This document shows positions 32,622-44,029 of a stretch of 64,000 nucleotides of DNA, in pieces. Origin of the DNA: Hemibagrus wyckioides (taxonomy: Eukaryota > Chordata > Actinopteri > Siluriformes > Bagridae); contig NC_080734.1 of NCBI RefSeq assembly GCF_019097595.1, forward strand, positions 5,585,892 through 5,649,891, written 5' to 3'. A program made the position numbers and the translations under genes. Within the stretch, counting starts at the first letter, position 1. The number at the start of each line of letters is the position of its first letter. The notes beneath the pieces were generated by a model, which saw only the letters and a list, made by a program, of their open reading frames with translations, did not search any database and was not told the origin of the DNA.

Positions 32622-33838
32622 CACTATATTGCCAAAAGTATTCGCTCACCAATCCAAATAATCAGAATCAGGTGTTCCAATCACTTCCATGGCCACAGGT
32701 GTATAAAATCAAGCACCTAGGCATGCAGACTGTTTTTACAAACATTTGTGAAAGAATGGGTCGCTCTCAGGAGCTCAGTGAATTCCAGCGTGGAACTGTG
32801 ATAGGATGCCACCTGTGCAACAAATCCAGTCGTGAAATTTCCTCGCTCCTAAATATTCCACAGTCAACTGTCAGCTGTATTATAAGAACGTGGAAGTGTT
32901 TGGGAACGACAGCAACTCAGCCACGAAGTGATAGGCCTCGTAAACTGACGGAGCGGGGTCAGCGGATGCTGAGGCGCATAGTGCGAAGAGGTCGCCAACT
33001 TTCTGCAGAGTCAATCGCTACAGACCTCCAAACTTCATGTGGCCTTCAGATTAGCTCAAGAACAGTGCGCAGAGAGCTTCATGGAATGGGTTTCCATGGC
33101 CGAGCAGCTGCATCCAAGCCATACATCACCAAGTGCAATGCAAAGCGTCGGATACAGTGGTGTAAAGCCCGCCGCCACTGGACTCTAGAGCAGTGGAGAC
33201 GCGTAGTGGAGTGACGAATCGCGCTTCTCCATCTGGCAATCTGATGGATGAGTCTGGGTTTGGCGGTTGCCAGGAGAACGGTACTTGTCTGACTGCATTG
33301 TGCCAAGTGTAAAGTTTGGTGGAGGGGGGATTATGGTGTGGGGTTGTTTTTCAGGAGCTGGGCTTGGCCCCTTAGTTCCAGTGAAAGGAACTCTGAATGC
33401 TTCAGCATACCAAGACATTTTGGACAATTCCATGCTCCCAACTTTGTGGGAACAGTTTGGAGCCGGCCCCTTCCTCTTCCAACATGACTGTGCACCAGTG
33501 CACAAAGCAAGGTCCATAAAGACATGGATGACAGAGTCTGGTGTGGATGAACTTGACTGGCCTGCACAGAGTCCTGACCTCAACCCGATAGAACACCTTT
33601 GGGATGAATTAGAGCGGAGACTGAGAGCCAGACCTTCTCGTCCAACATCAGTGTGTGACCTCACAAATGCGCTTCTGGAAGAATGGTCAAATATTCCCAT
33701 AAACACACTCCTAAACCTTGTGGACAGCCTTCCCAGAAGAGTTGAAGCTGTTATAGCTGCAAAGGGTGGACCGGCGTCATATTGAACCCTATGGATTAGG
33801 AATGGGATGTCACTTAAGTTTATATGCGAGTCAAGGCA
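32622..33838 (+). mobile_element. Tc1-like transposon lacking its right terminal repeat
   Basis: The left end CACTATATTGCCAAAAGTAT follows TA at 32620-32621 and is the standard end of a common fish Tc1 lineage. Coding sequence follows. On the right the match continues past the stop through 'gggatgtcacttaagtttat' and 'gcgagtcaaggca', and stops at about 33838. The expected inverse of the left end (about 30 bp) is not present. The element is therefore 3'-truncated and cannot be mobilised. Confidence 0.85.
32757..33784 (+). pseudogene. Tc1-type transposase (DD34E) with one frameshift and one stop
   Basis: The likely start is the Met of MGRSQELSEFQRGTVIGCHL at 32757, because upstream of it is element UTR-like sequence. 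N-terminal helix-turn-helix: 'SREISSLLNIPQSTVSCIIR', then a second HTH ending in RTVRRELHGMGF. Catalytic residues: Asp in SDESRF at 33213-33215, Asp in [10 protein letters not shown] at 33486-33488, and Glu in [13 protein letters not shown] at 33591-33593, with 34 residues between the last two. The end is [12 protein letters not shown] with stop at 33782-33784. Two defects are visible: a net 2-nt loss near 33206 just before the first Asp, and a TGA at 33249-33251 that looks like CpG decay of an Arg codon. Otherwise it is well preserved, the youngest-looking transposase here. Confidence 0.9.
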
Positions 33839-34009
33839 TATAAGGTCTAGTTTAGAATGTTTAGCTGTTCGGTCAGTCCTGCAAGTCCTGTCTAATTTCT
33901 TACAACCATTTTGGATTTGATTGTTGCCTAAAATAATTGAATTTTGTCATCTTGTACAAAATTACATAAAGAGAAAAGCAAGGATCTGATGAGATTGGAT
34001 CTAACAGTG

Positions 34010-34145
34010 CCTATCGTACTGTTGGTCTACTGATCAGAAGGTTGTGAGTTTGAATCCCAGGTCCACCAAGCTGCCACTGCTGGGCCCCTGAGCATGGCCC
34101 TTAACCCTCAGTTGCTCAGTTGTATGAAATGTAAGTTGCCTCTTG
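34010..34145 (+). mobile_element. tRNA-derived SINE, partial
   Basis: Contains 'ttggtctactgatcagaagg', 'ttgtgagtttgaatcccagg', 'gggcccctgagcatggccct' and 'gaaatgtaagttgcctct'. It is the same family as the copy at 8757, missing the start of the tRNA-like head and the last tail units. Confidence 0.8.
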
Positions 34146-34184
34146 AGAAGTTTTTCCAATCTAACTCTACCATTTATCCTACAC

Positions 34185-34390
34185 AGGGTTATGTGGAACC
34201 TCAGGGCACAAGGTGGGGGACACCATGGACAGGGTTCCATCACACACACTACAGATAACTTAGAGATTTCTCTCAGCCTACAGTTGCATGTCTTTGGACT
34301 GGGAGACCCAAATAATGCACATGGAGAACATGTCCCAACCTCATAGTTGTGAGCCAAACATGTTGAGCTCTAAGTCACTGTGCTCCCCAT
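34185..34390. repeat. Dispersed teleost repeat, diverged copy
   Basis: Shares 'cacagggtta..gga', 'gggttccatcacacacac', 'gcatgtctttggactgggag' and 'acatggagaacatgtc' with the family also seen at 8520 and 63811. Lies directly after a SINE. Confidence 0.6.
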
Positions 34391-34985
34391 GCCATTAATA
34401 AGAAATGTATTGGAGGAATATTTGCCTCAGCTTTCTCCGTTTTTATTTCTATTTTCTCTTTCTCTGTTTATTCCTATGTTAAATATGCTGAATGTGTAGC
34501 ATTTCTGATTCCTCGTGTCTTGGTACCTCGGTACCAAGGTTAGAGGTGATAAGACTGTCTGGCTCAGCTTGCTTCTGTCTTATCTTTCCTTTTTTCTTTC
34601 TCTCTATCTTCACTGAGCGAATATTGAGCTGGAGCAGGTGTAGACTTTCTGAAGTTAGACTTCTGTTGGTGAAAAGGCTGATCTGAAGAGGCTCTGAGCA
34701 TGCAAAAAAACAGACACGGAGACTCTGAAGATCAATCCAGTTTCATGTCTCCTGACCTGTTTTTGCCATACCAAGGCTTTAAGTTTCATGACATGTGACT
34801 CTGATATGATGTTCAGCAATTGCTTCGTAGCCATTTGTTCCATAAAAACGTTTCGCTAATGGGGTACTATATGAGAATAAAATAACACATGTTGTCTGTG
34901 TAATTTGAGATACTTTTTTAAAGGGGTGAAATAAGAGATGGCTGTAAATGCAAATCAGATTCATTTTGGCACCTGCAACACAAAT
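34391..34985. other. Intronic sequence, nothing recognised
   Basis: No repeat or coding signature was noted. Confidence 0.45.
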
Positions 34986-34989
34986 TACT

Positions 34990-36201
34990 AAGCCTTCAGC
35001 AAATGCAATACGCCCTTCAGCCGTATATTTGGAGGAAAAAAAGTTGGAATCTTGAGACAGTGTCTTCAGCTTTTAAATCAAGACAAGTCAACATGGCTGC
35101 TCTTTCTATCTTTGTCTTTACTGACAGCACACACAACCTCTACTTTGCACAGCATATATTGCAATACAATTGCACCAACAGTCTTGCTGTTCTACCTCTG
35201 ATCTGCCACCAGTATGAACTTCAACATCTGCCCTGGACAGCTCAATCACCTGACTTAAATATCATCAAACCAATGTAGGAAATTTTGGAGAGAAGTTTCC
35301 CTGCTCCAACCTTTCTGAAGCAACTAGAAGATATTCTGCTATTCAATTCAATTCAAAGCAATTTTATTTGTATAGCGCCATTTACAAGGGACATTGTCTC
35401 AAAGCAGCTTTACAAAAGAAGATAAACAGAGAAAGGAGAGGGGGAAATAAATAAATAAATAAAAATAAATAAATAACTAAATAACTAGAAATAAAAATAA
35501 ATTATTAAACTATTTTATCCTTATTTTATTTTATCCCTAATGAGCAAGCCTGTGGCGACGGTGGCAAGGAAAAACTCCCTGAGATGATATGAGGAAGAAA
35601 CCTTGAGAGGAACCAGGCTCAGAAGGGAACCTCATCCTCATTTGGGTGACACTAAACAGTAAATAATGTAACTGTAACTGATTAGTGTCCTTTCTATAAC
35701 AGCAGTCAATGGCCCATGAGGAACTATTAGGTCAGTGTAGTTTCTGAGGTCATTATAGACACTAATGCTTTGCTGTCACAAGCTGACAGATGTAATGTGA
35801 TGGTGTGAAAGTCCCCAAGTGGCTCTGTCCATGACTGTCTCCTGGGTCACAGGCTGTCCACACAGAACCATCCACAGCATCAGTGAGCGCCACCAAGCGA
35901 CGAGACTCCGACCAAGGTTAGAGGCAGTGGTCACACTGGAAACTGGCAAACACTGGGAGCTCAGGAGTGGAGTGTATACCTCGACAGAGAAAGACAGAGA
36001 GAGAAAGATATTAAGTATGATTCTGATCATGTGATGTTTAAAGACAATGTAGATTATGTGTAAAGTGCAGGCAGGGACTCCGGCAAGACTAGATGAATGA
36101 TCCTGAAATTCCACTAGAAGATATTCAGAAGTTGTTTGTATCTATTCCAGGAAGGTTAGAAAGCTGTATGAAATGTAAATGGTGGTCCAACACCGTATTA
36201 A
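34990..36201 (+). pseudogene. Tc1-type transposase C-terminal relic, split by a later insertion
   Basis: The C-terminal catalytic part is readable: WTAQSPDLNIIKPM, then a stop at 35276-35278. This is the SPDLN-x-IE motif with the catalytic Glu changed to Lys. The relic continues 'ggaaattttggagagaag' and 'cttctgaagcaactagaag' up to 35336. It resumes after the inserted repeat R at 36127 with 'agaagttgtttgtatctatt', 'ccaggaaggttag' and the C-terminal NGGPTPY-stop (about 36176-36201). The part before 35200 is too decayed to place. The two halves join exactly at the 14-bp target duplication, showing that the retroposon landed in an already present Tc1 copy. Confidence 0.8.
35337..36112 (-). mobile_element. 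Retroposed repeat R, complete insertion with 14-bp target duplication
   Basis: Flanked by the direct repeat ACTAGAAGATATTC (35323-35336 and 36113-36126). The left end is the AT-rich tail in reverse ('caattcaattcaaagcaatt'), so the element is inserted on the minus strand. The body has 'gacattgtctcaaagcagc', 'aggaagaaaccttgagagg', 'tcatcctcatttgggtgac', 'gtccatgactgtctcctggg' and 'agcgacgagactccgaccaa'. It has no coding capacity. The variable-length target duplication and pentamer tail imply LINE-mediated retroposition. A (TAAA)n-like A-rich patch at 35448-35510 is internal. It is the fullest of at least three copies in the window. Confidence 0.85.
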
Positions 36202-37780
36202 TAAAGAGATTGGGGTAATAATGTTCGCTCACGTCTTTGCTCCATGTACGTATGTACAGTTATCTCACTCCACACCACTAGATGTCCCCATCATCAGAAT
36301 ACCGAACTACTGCTGCTTTACCGAGCAAACCTGATCTCAGTCACTCTCTCATTTAGTGTAAAATCAACACTTTCCACTTCCTCCTTGCGAAGTCTTGCCG
36401 CTTTGCACTTCTGAGCCATTTCTTACTCATGTTGATTATTGAGCTTTGGTGAATATTAGACTATTAATCACGGATTTATTCTTTTGTTCTCCAAGCTCTA
36501 AGACACTGCTACGTTTTTGCCTTCGAGATCTGAACTTGCCATGTTTATTCTTCCTATTTTTACACTTGATGTCCTTCACACAATTCCTGGAAACGCTACA
36601 CAACACCTCCACTAACTGCACACACCAATTCTTAGCTCTCATTATTTGGCAACATATTAAATTAGGACCCGAGCTGCCGGTTTATTGTGTACTATAATAC
36701 GAGATCCACCTATTAAATCAGCTTTATTTGTACTTATTCAGTATCCAGTTGTTGCTTTTGGGGTGATAAACCTTTCTTGTGAGATAAAAGAAATAAAAGC
36801 ATGCTATATATCTACAGTGCGACATGACAGACATGGGGTGGCATGTCCTGTTCCCATCTGCCCCCGAGCCGTGTGAGAGAAAGCACACGCAGCCAAATTT
36901 GCCAATTTCCAACAGGACAATGGCTGACTAGCATATGGTTCTCTCCCCTATTGTTCGAGGAATCAAAAATAAATGTGCCTTTCTGGTGCCAGCTCTCGCC
37001 TTACCAATCTGTCAGCGCTGAGCCGTGGACTGCCAGGTGGAACTCGTCCAACAGCAAAGAGCGCGTGGCTGCGACTGCTAAAATCACAGAAAAGCTGACA
37101 ACAGTTGCTGCGAGAAAATGTGTGGAGAAACAGAGCGGGTTTTGTGGAGAGGCAGTTGGTGGTTTTCGAACCGTCGAATTCTTGTCCAAATAAGCCCTGA
37201 ACTCTGGTTAGGTGATTGATCGGTTAGCGCCATGGTGTGTGTATTAAATTGGAAGGTTTAACCTCAATGTGCACAATGGAAGAGGTTTCATTTTACAAAG
37301 ACAGGAACTCTTGGCCAATAAGGGATACATTACAATCCACAGGTTTGTTTTTTCTGGCTAAAAGGAAACCTAAAAAAAAGGCAAGAAAAATTCCAGGAAA
37401 AAATCTAAGCAGGCTTGGAGGCATGAAATATACATGTGTTATTGTTATTATTATTATTATTATGATAGTTTACATTTTTTTAATGTATGGATTTTTATTA
37501 ATTGATTGGTTGGGTTATATTAAAAATATATTAATTATTTTAAAAATTAAATAGGCATTTCAGTTATTTATACGTCACCCAGCCTCACACAGAGTGATGG
37601 TTTTCTGTTCATTTTTACTGGTTTTGATCACTTTATCAGCAAAATGTTCAAAATGGAGGCAAAATAAATATCTTGTTAGCTGATCTATTCAGACGCTAAA
37701 TGCATTTTTTCTGGCCAAGTGTATGCACAATGGTGTGAAATCTGGAATGCTTAGGATTGAATTTTATTTTCCAGTGCCTG
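36202..37780. other. Intronic sequence; possible conserved part at 36840-37190
   Basis: Most is AT-rich without signature. The stretch 36840-37190 is GC-richer, with open frames on both strands (116 plus, 62 minus) and no recognised domain; it may be single-copy conserved sequence. A (TTA)n run lies at 37440-37461. Confidence 0.3.
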
Positions 37781-37782
37781 GA

Positions 37783-38125
37783 ATTAGTGAATCGACTCTT
37801 TTTGGAATGTGAATCACTTGATTGATTCGACCCTTTTTTGATGTGAATCACTTTGTGGGATATGAATCAATTGTCTGAATCGACTCTTTATGGGATATGA
37901 ATCACTTGACTGAATCAACCCTTTGTGAATGTGAATCACTTGAACGAATCGACCCTTTTATGTGATGTGAATCACTTTGGAGATATGACTCACTTAACTG
38001 AATCGAACCTTGAATGTGAATCACTTTTTGGTATGTTTATTCGTTGACTGAATCGACTCTTAATGGGATGTGAATCACTTTTTGGGATGTGAATCGCTTG
38101 GCTGAATCATTACTTTATGGGATGT
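37783..38125. repeat. Minisatellite rich in GAATCA/GAATCG, about 8 units
   Basis: Diverged units of about 40 bp built from 'gggatgtgaatcacttg' and 'actgaatcgactcttta'. Unit length varies and the copies differ at many sites. Confidence 0.85.
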
Positions 38126-38850
38126 AAACCAAAAGCAGCATAGTGTCACAAACACGAACTTGGAAGTTGTATGCAAACACAATCCATGTATCGAGTGACG
38201 CAAAACTACTAAATGACCGAAAACTCAATGACTGAAACCAATAAGCTTTAACAAAATATCTGTGAGTCCATGGTGGCCATGTTTGTAGTCCACTGTGACG
38301 TGGGATGATGTGACACATAGAGATTTGAGAACTTGAGAACCAATAAACATAAATGTATTGTATGAATAAAAAAGATTTGCAAAATCAAGCATTCTTGACT
38401 GCAATCACAAAAAAATCAGAAAAAATCCTCTTGAGGGACTTTTCATCACTGTATAGTTCAGGCAAAATATAAAAAATCCAGTCCTCACTTGCAGTAGTAA
38501 ATCCTAGCTCCTAACGCCTCGAGTGTCATCTTCCTCAGGATGGATTCAATCAGGATTGTAGCAGTAAGTCGCTTGCTTTCTGCTGACGTGAATCCGATTT
38601 GAAAAAAAAAAAAGCGTGTGAAGTTTTTTTGTGTGAGAGATATAAGACGTCAGAGTGTGAGACAGTGTGACACTGTGTGTCCTGTTCACCTGCTGACAGA
38701 CAATCAATAACCTTCAGTAACTCACGGCTGTGACTGACCCCAAGTCTTTATGTCCCTGTCTCCTTTAAAGCCTGACATGGACACGGCAGCTCAAATCATC
38801 TGTGGGTGCTTTCTTTTAAAGTTGAGCGATACTTTTGTTTTTTTCTGGTA
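38126..38850. other. Intronic sequence, nothing recognised
   Basis: No repeat ends or coding signals were seen; a short A-run lies at 38601-38611. Confidence 0.4.
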
Positions 38851-38856
38851 GAGAAA

Positions 38857-38867
38857 TGAGAGAGAGA

Positions 38868-38915
<48 letters not shown>
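38857..38915. repeat. (GA)n microsatellite
   Basis: Nearly pure GA with one CA interruption. A (GAAA)n run of five units follows at 38957-38977. Confidence 0.95.
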
Positions 38916-38919
<4 letters not shown>

Positions 38920-38979
38920 TAAGAAAGAGAGAGGTGGAGAGAGATGGAGCAGCAGGAAAGAAAGAAAGAAAGAAAGAAT

Positions 38980-39785
38980 AGCAGTCCCTGTAGTATTTTA
39001 ATACTGAGGAAAAAGCAGGAAATATCGGTTCCTATGGTATTTAATGAAATTTGATCAAAGCAGCCCTTCAGCTCAGACAGGATTCTGTATATATTAATAC
39101 ATTACCTGGGATTATTTTGACTTTAAAACAGTGTAATCTTCTGAGAGAGATGCATGCGCACTTCTCAAAATAAAGAATTCCTGATGGATTCAGACAGGAC
39201 TGAAGTCCCAGAAACACGGCAGTAATAGTTTAACTCTGTTTATTAGACGTATTTTACAGAAAATCAACAAACTGCAGTGAAATAAAAGAAACAGCGTGAA
39301 ACATCAACACGAGGTGAAAGGTTCACTATCTGATCAACGCTAACGTGACACGCTCTCGGAGTTTAACTTTGAGTTTGTTGTCGTTCCTCGCTAACAACAA
39401 CATCGCTAACATCGAGCTATGACTAGCGCCTTACTGCTGAGAGACACGAAGAAACAAACAAACAAACAGAAAGTTAGTTCGTTAGCTAGAAATAAAGCTA
39501 GCTGACATTAAGAACGTAGCGAGCTAGCTTCGGTGAAAGGATGCTAAAAAATAACAAAATAACTTCTGAATGACTAAAAATAGGTGAAATGTAGTAAACA
39601 TGAATTAATGTAGATGAATGCTGTATCTCGCTAGTCATCAGGAGCATCATCTAAGCTAATCCCTTGTCAGGAGTACTTTACATTTTTAAGAGCTAACATT
39701 TTTACTTTACATTTTTTGTGCTAAATCAATTTTTTATTTCAGTCAATAGCTAAACATTCAAAATGTTAGCGCTTATCTCATGCTT
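38980..39785. other. AT-rich intronic sequence, nothing recognised
   Basis: Contains a 'gctag'-rich patch at 39480-39525, but no tandem unit. Confidence 0.4.
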
Positions 39786-39793
39786 GTGCTCAT

Positions 39794-39833
39794 ATATATA
39801 TATATATATATATATGAGCACAAATATATATAA

Positions 39834-39865
<32 letters not shown>
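39794..39865. repeat. Compound (TA)n(GT)n microsatellite with a short palindrome
   Basis: 'gtgctcatatata' and 'tatatatgagcac' form an inverted repeat (39786-39822), followed by more TA and then GT. Confidence 0.9.
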
Positions 39866-40287
39866 AATTCGCTAATTAAAAGAAAATAAAATGAAGAAAT
39901 TTTCTGTCAGTGATCTCTTTGAATCTCTCTGTTGTCTCTCGCTTTAGCCTCGCTTTAATTGCTGTGAAAAAGATTCCTCCTACATCCAAGGTCGTTTTAT
40001 TATTTATTCATCTAGCTGATGCTTCTATCCGGAGTGTCTCGTGCTCTGCTGAATGTCGGCGCTTTGTTTTGATCAAGGCCGTCTCGGGTAATGTAGCAGG
40101 GCTTTTAGTTCAGGTTTGAGTAACGAGACGTGAGTATGATGATCCGTCATGTTTTGTCCCGCAGCCTGATCTCTAGCATGCTGGAAAATCTGCTGAAGTA
40201 AATGTCGGATAAATAAAGAGCGTGATTCATGCTTTAAACAAGACCCGAGAAATCCTGAATCCTGAGATCAACATCAGCATTCACCAG

Positions 40288-41113
40288 GAAAGAAGTCTTC
40301 TCTTCTCTTCTCTTCTCTTCTCTTCTCTTCTCTTCTCTTCTCTTCTCTTCTCTTCTCTTCTCTTCTCTTCTCTTCTCTTCTCTTCTCTGCCTTTCCTCTC
40401 TCTTCCCGTCTCTTCACTTCTTTCTCATCTTCTCGTCTTCTCTTCTTCCTTTCTTCTCTCTTCTCTCCTTTTTTTCATTTCTTCACTTTTGTCTTCTCTT
40501 CTTTTCTTCCTTTCTTCTATTCTCTTCTCTTCTCTTCTCTTCTCCTCACTTCTCTTCTCTTCTCTTCTCTTCTCTTCTCTTCTCTTCTCTTCTCTTCTCT
40601 TCTCTTCTCTTCTCTTCTCTTCTATGCCTTTCCTCTCTCTTCTCTTCTCTTCTCTTCTCTTCTCTTCACTTTTTTCTCATCTTCTCTTCTTCCTTTCTTC
40701 TCTCTTCTCTTCTTTTTTTCCATTTCTTCACTTTTCTCTTCTCTTCTTTTCTCTTCTTCCTTTCTTCTCTATTCTTCTCCTCACTTCTTCTCTCTTCTCT
40801 TCTCCTTTCTTTTCTTCTCTTCTCTTATCCTCTCCTCTCTTCTCTTATCCTCTCCTCTCTTCTCCTCTCTTCTCTTCTTCTCTCTACTCCTCTCCTTTCT
40901 TTTCTTCTCCTCTCTTCTCTTATCCTCTCTTCTTTTCTGCTCATCTCTAATTTTTCTTTTTTTTAATCTTCTTTTTCTTCCTCTCCTCTCCTCTCCTCTC
41001 CTCTCCTCTCCTCTCCTCTCCTTTCCTTTCCTTTCCTTTCCTTTCCTTTCCTTTCCTTTCCTTTCCTTTCCTTTCCTCTCCTCTCCTCTCCTCTCCTCTC
41101 CTCTCCTCTCCTT
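40288..41113. repeat. Polypyrimidine tract (TCTTC/TCTCC/TTTCC)n, about 825 bp
   Basis: Blocks of pure TCTTC pentamers (40292-40387, 40525-40622), TCTCC pentamers (40978-41022, 41078-41111) and CTTTC pentamers (41022-41078), with diverged pyrimidine sequence between. Almost no purines occur on this strand. A Ser/Leu/Phe-only open frame of 242 codons here and its purine-strand counterpart are by-products of the repeat. Confidence 0.95.
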
Positions 41114-41900
41114 CATTTGCCAGTTAACAATGTGCAGTTTACCATATAAATGACTCGCTGGTGGAAATTTGTCAACCTATAAAAATGTTGATGTTGAAAA
41201 ATGGCTGAAGGTACAGATGTGTTGTAGAGCAGAGTGTCATTTTAAACCTGCTGCTTCAGTCAGGATCGGGTCAAGGCTTCTCCACAGACACGGCTTGGCA
41301 CTCGTTTAATCCATTTTGTATTGTAAATAGGTACCAGCACTCAAGTTTAAAGAATATAGAACATGACTTTTAGATGCACATCATCGTTAGCGTATAAGAA
41401 GCGACACGAATGTGATATAATCCCAGCTCTCTGGTCCATCTGTAATGTGATTAATATCAGTAAATCATTCCATCTCTTTACCTTAACATAACAATCCTTT
41501 CTTTAGCGTCACTGAACGTGAAACAGGAAGTAGCTTCAGGTTCACTGTCCTGGTAAAAAAGCAAGTGAATTAATAGTAAAATGCATAGTTTCTCTACAAT
41601 TACCCTGATGGATTATATACCGATGGAACACACCTTATTTCTTGTCGGAGTAGGTAATGCAAGGAAGTTAACGTTTATAAAAGTCTGATTATTGGGTTTA
41701 AACTTTAATCATTTTATTGTAGCAGGTGTATAAAAGTGTTTTACTTACAAGAAAGCCTAAAACTCTGCGTTATTATGGAGAGTTGTGAATTATTTACCCA
41801 GCAGGAGGCACAAACAACCTGCTGGCTAAATAATTAAAACGGTAATAATAAAAAATAATGATAAAAGTCAGAAAAAAAAATAATATCCTTCAGCTTATGT
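41114..41900. other. AT-rich intronic sequence, nothing recognised
   Basis: No repeat or coding signal was seen. Confidence 0.45.
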
Positions 41901-41901
41901 T

Positions 41902-42390
41902 CCCAGAGGCCAAAAAAATGGAGTTTGCTCCTGTTTTGTTGTGTCTGTGTTCAGCATTGGGTATCTTTGTGATGTTCCACTCCACAGTGGTGCTTAATAT
42001 GAAGCTCATATGAAAGTAGACACTTGAGATTTAAGACTTTTCCGCAGCGTTTCTGTTTTTCCCTCGCCTACTAGGGGCGATATATTCATAAAGTTCCAAA
42101 AAAAATAAAAAACAGTTATTTTTTTCCACACAATTGTTTGTATCTTCAAAGTAAATGTTGATATCAAACCCATTCCTGCTCTCTGAGACGCTCCGAGTGC
42201 TTGTTCATCTAAAAAGCAGCTCAGATTTCATCTTCAACCAGTAAAATTCTGTGTAAGGTTCTCCAACAGAGGGAAAAACACACGTCTAAAACACACTGAA
42301 AGCCGACAGACTCATTTTAGATCAGACTCACAGCCTGAACATCATTCATTTACTTATACTGATTATAAATGTTCCATAAATCCATTTTAG
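41902..42390 (+). repeat. Dispersed repeat X, copy 3
   Basis: Starts 'cccagaggccaaaaaaatgg' and ends 'aaatgttccataaatccat'. Includes 'ccactccacagtggtgctta', 'gaagctcatatgaaagtaga', 'ctctgagacgctccga' and 'aagccgacagactcattt'. It keeps the segment 'atcttcaaagtaaatgttga' found in copy 1 but deleted in copy 2. Confidence 0.85.
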
Positions 42391-42645
42391 ACACCAAAGG
42401 GAGTTGTACAATGTAGTTTGAGATGTTGCCCATACAGTTAAAAGACAGTGAGAGTCTGATTTCAGTTTAATTCATCATTGTAAATGTAAGGGGTTGATGA
42501 TAAAGTGCAGAGTTCAGTAATGAGTTCTGATGGTCTGTAGGAAGATGTCTGATGATGCAGCAAAACAGTGAAGTTATCTGATGCCATGATAATGATCCTA
42601 AGTGCTTTCCTCACACACTGCCTGGTTAGATGTTCTGAGTCCTTC
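42391..42645. other. Short single-copy-looking intronic stretch
   Basis: Separates repeat X from the 99-bp minisatellite; nothing recognised. Confidence 0.4.
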
Positions 42646-43504
42646 AAGGTAGAAGTTTAAGATAGAAGTTGAAGGTAGATGATGAAGGTATATGCCTGGT
42701 AGAAGTCCTCAACATGATTGAAATAAAGTTGAAGGTAGATGATGAAGGTAGAGGATGAAGGTAAATGCCTTGTAGAAGTCTTGTAGATGTAAAAGTCCTC
42801 GACATGATTGAAGAAAGTTGAAGGTAGTGGAAGGTAGACGATGAAGGTAGATGTTGAAGGTACATGATGAAGGTACATGATGCAGTTTGATGTCTGGTAG
42901 AAGTCTTGTAGATGTAAAAGTCCTCAACATGATTAAAGAAAGTAGAAGGTAGATGATGAAGGTGGATAATGAAGTTAGATGATGAAGGTAGATGATGAAG
43001 GTAGATGATGAAGGTGGATGATGAAGTTAGATGATGAAGGTAGATGATGAAGGTGGATGATGAAGTTAGATGATGATGGTAGATGAGGAAGGTAGATGAT
43101 GAAGGTTGATGCCTGGTAGAAGTCTTGTAGATGTCCTCAAAATGATTGAAAATAGTGGAAGGTAGATGATGAAGATAGATACCTGTTAGAAGTTTTGTAG
43201 TCTTCGACATTGAAGGTAGATGAGAGTAGATGATGAACGTATATGAAGAAGGTATATAATGAAGGTAGATGTCCTCGACATGATTTAAGAATGCTGAAGG
43301 TAGATGAAAGTAGATGATGAAGGTAGAGGTCCTCAACATGATTGAAGAAAGTTAAAGGTAGTTAATGGTAGATGATGAAGGTAGATGTTCCAACATGATT
43401 GAAAAAAGTGGAAGGTAGATGATGAAGGTAGATGATGAAGGTAGATGCCTGGGAGATGTCCTGTAGATGTAGATGTTCTCGACATGGCTGAAGAAAGTTG
43501 AAGG
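42646..43504. repeat. Minisatellite with 99-bp-type unit, left diverged part
   Basis: Built from 'gatgatgaaggtagatg', 'gcctggtagaagtcttgtag' and 'cctcgacatgattgaagaaa'. Units are diverged and irregular (roughly 80-140 bp). It continues at 44032 after a 523-bp transposon insertion. Confidence 0.9.
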
Positions 43505-43506
43505 TA

Positions 43507-44029
43507 CACTACCAGTCAAAAGTTTGGACACATCTTCTAATTCCATGGTCTTTCCTGATGTTTATTTCTTTCTACATTGTAAAACAATGCTGAAGCGGCC
43601 GAAATACACAATAATGTCCTTTGAACAGTTGATATTGAGATATGTCTGCTACTGATGCTCTGTAAAGCCTTCATAACGGCTCTAATCTGAGGTGCTGTTA
43701 TTGGTGATTTCTGAGGCTGGTAACTCCAAATGAACTTCTCCTCTGCAGCAGAGGTAAGTTGTGGTCTTGCTTTACTGGGATGGTCTCCATGTGAGCCAGT
43801 TTCATCATGGTGCTTGATGGGTTTTGCAAATGCACTTGACAATACTGTTCTTGCAACAGAACTATTCCAGAACACCTGACCTTCGTGTCTTAAAATAACA
43901 ACTGACTGTTTTTTGTTGTTGTTACATATGGATTACTTAAGTCCATGTGTGTTATTTCATAGTTTTGAAATCTCCAGTGTTGTTCAAACATTGAATTAAA
44001 AGTTGTGTCCAAACTTTTGACTGGTAGTG
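43507..44029 (-). mobile_element. Tc1-derived MITE (523 bp) inserted in the minisatellite
   Basis: Terminal inverted repeats of at least 25 bp: CACTACCAGTCAAAAGTTTG at the left and CAAACTTTTGACTGGTAGTG at the right. TA lies on each side (43505-43506 and 44030-44031). Read on the minus strand, part of the N-terminal helix-turn-helix region of a Tc1-type transposase survives, for example ARPQLTSAAEEKFIW, then ITAPQIRAVMK and SSRHISISTVQRTL. After that the coding sequence is cut short and all catalytic residues are missing. It is an internal-deletion derivative that could have moved only with an outside transposase. Confidence 0.9.

Noticed and set aside
40222..40950. A 242-codon Ser/Leu/Phe-rich frame
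   Set aside because: It follows a pure TCTTC/TCTCC pentamer tract; its composition reflects the repeat only.
43537..43875. A complete Tc1 transposase gene
   Set aside because: Only part of the N-terminal HTH region is left and the catalytic region is deleted; described as a MITE instead.
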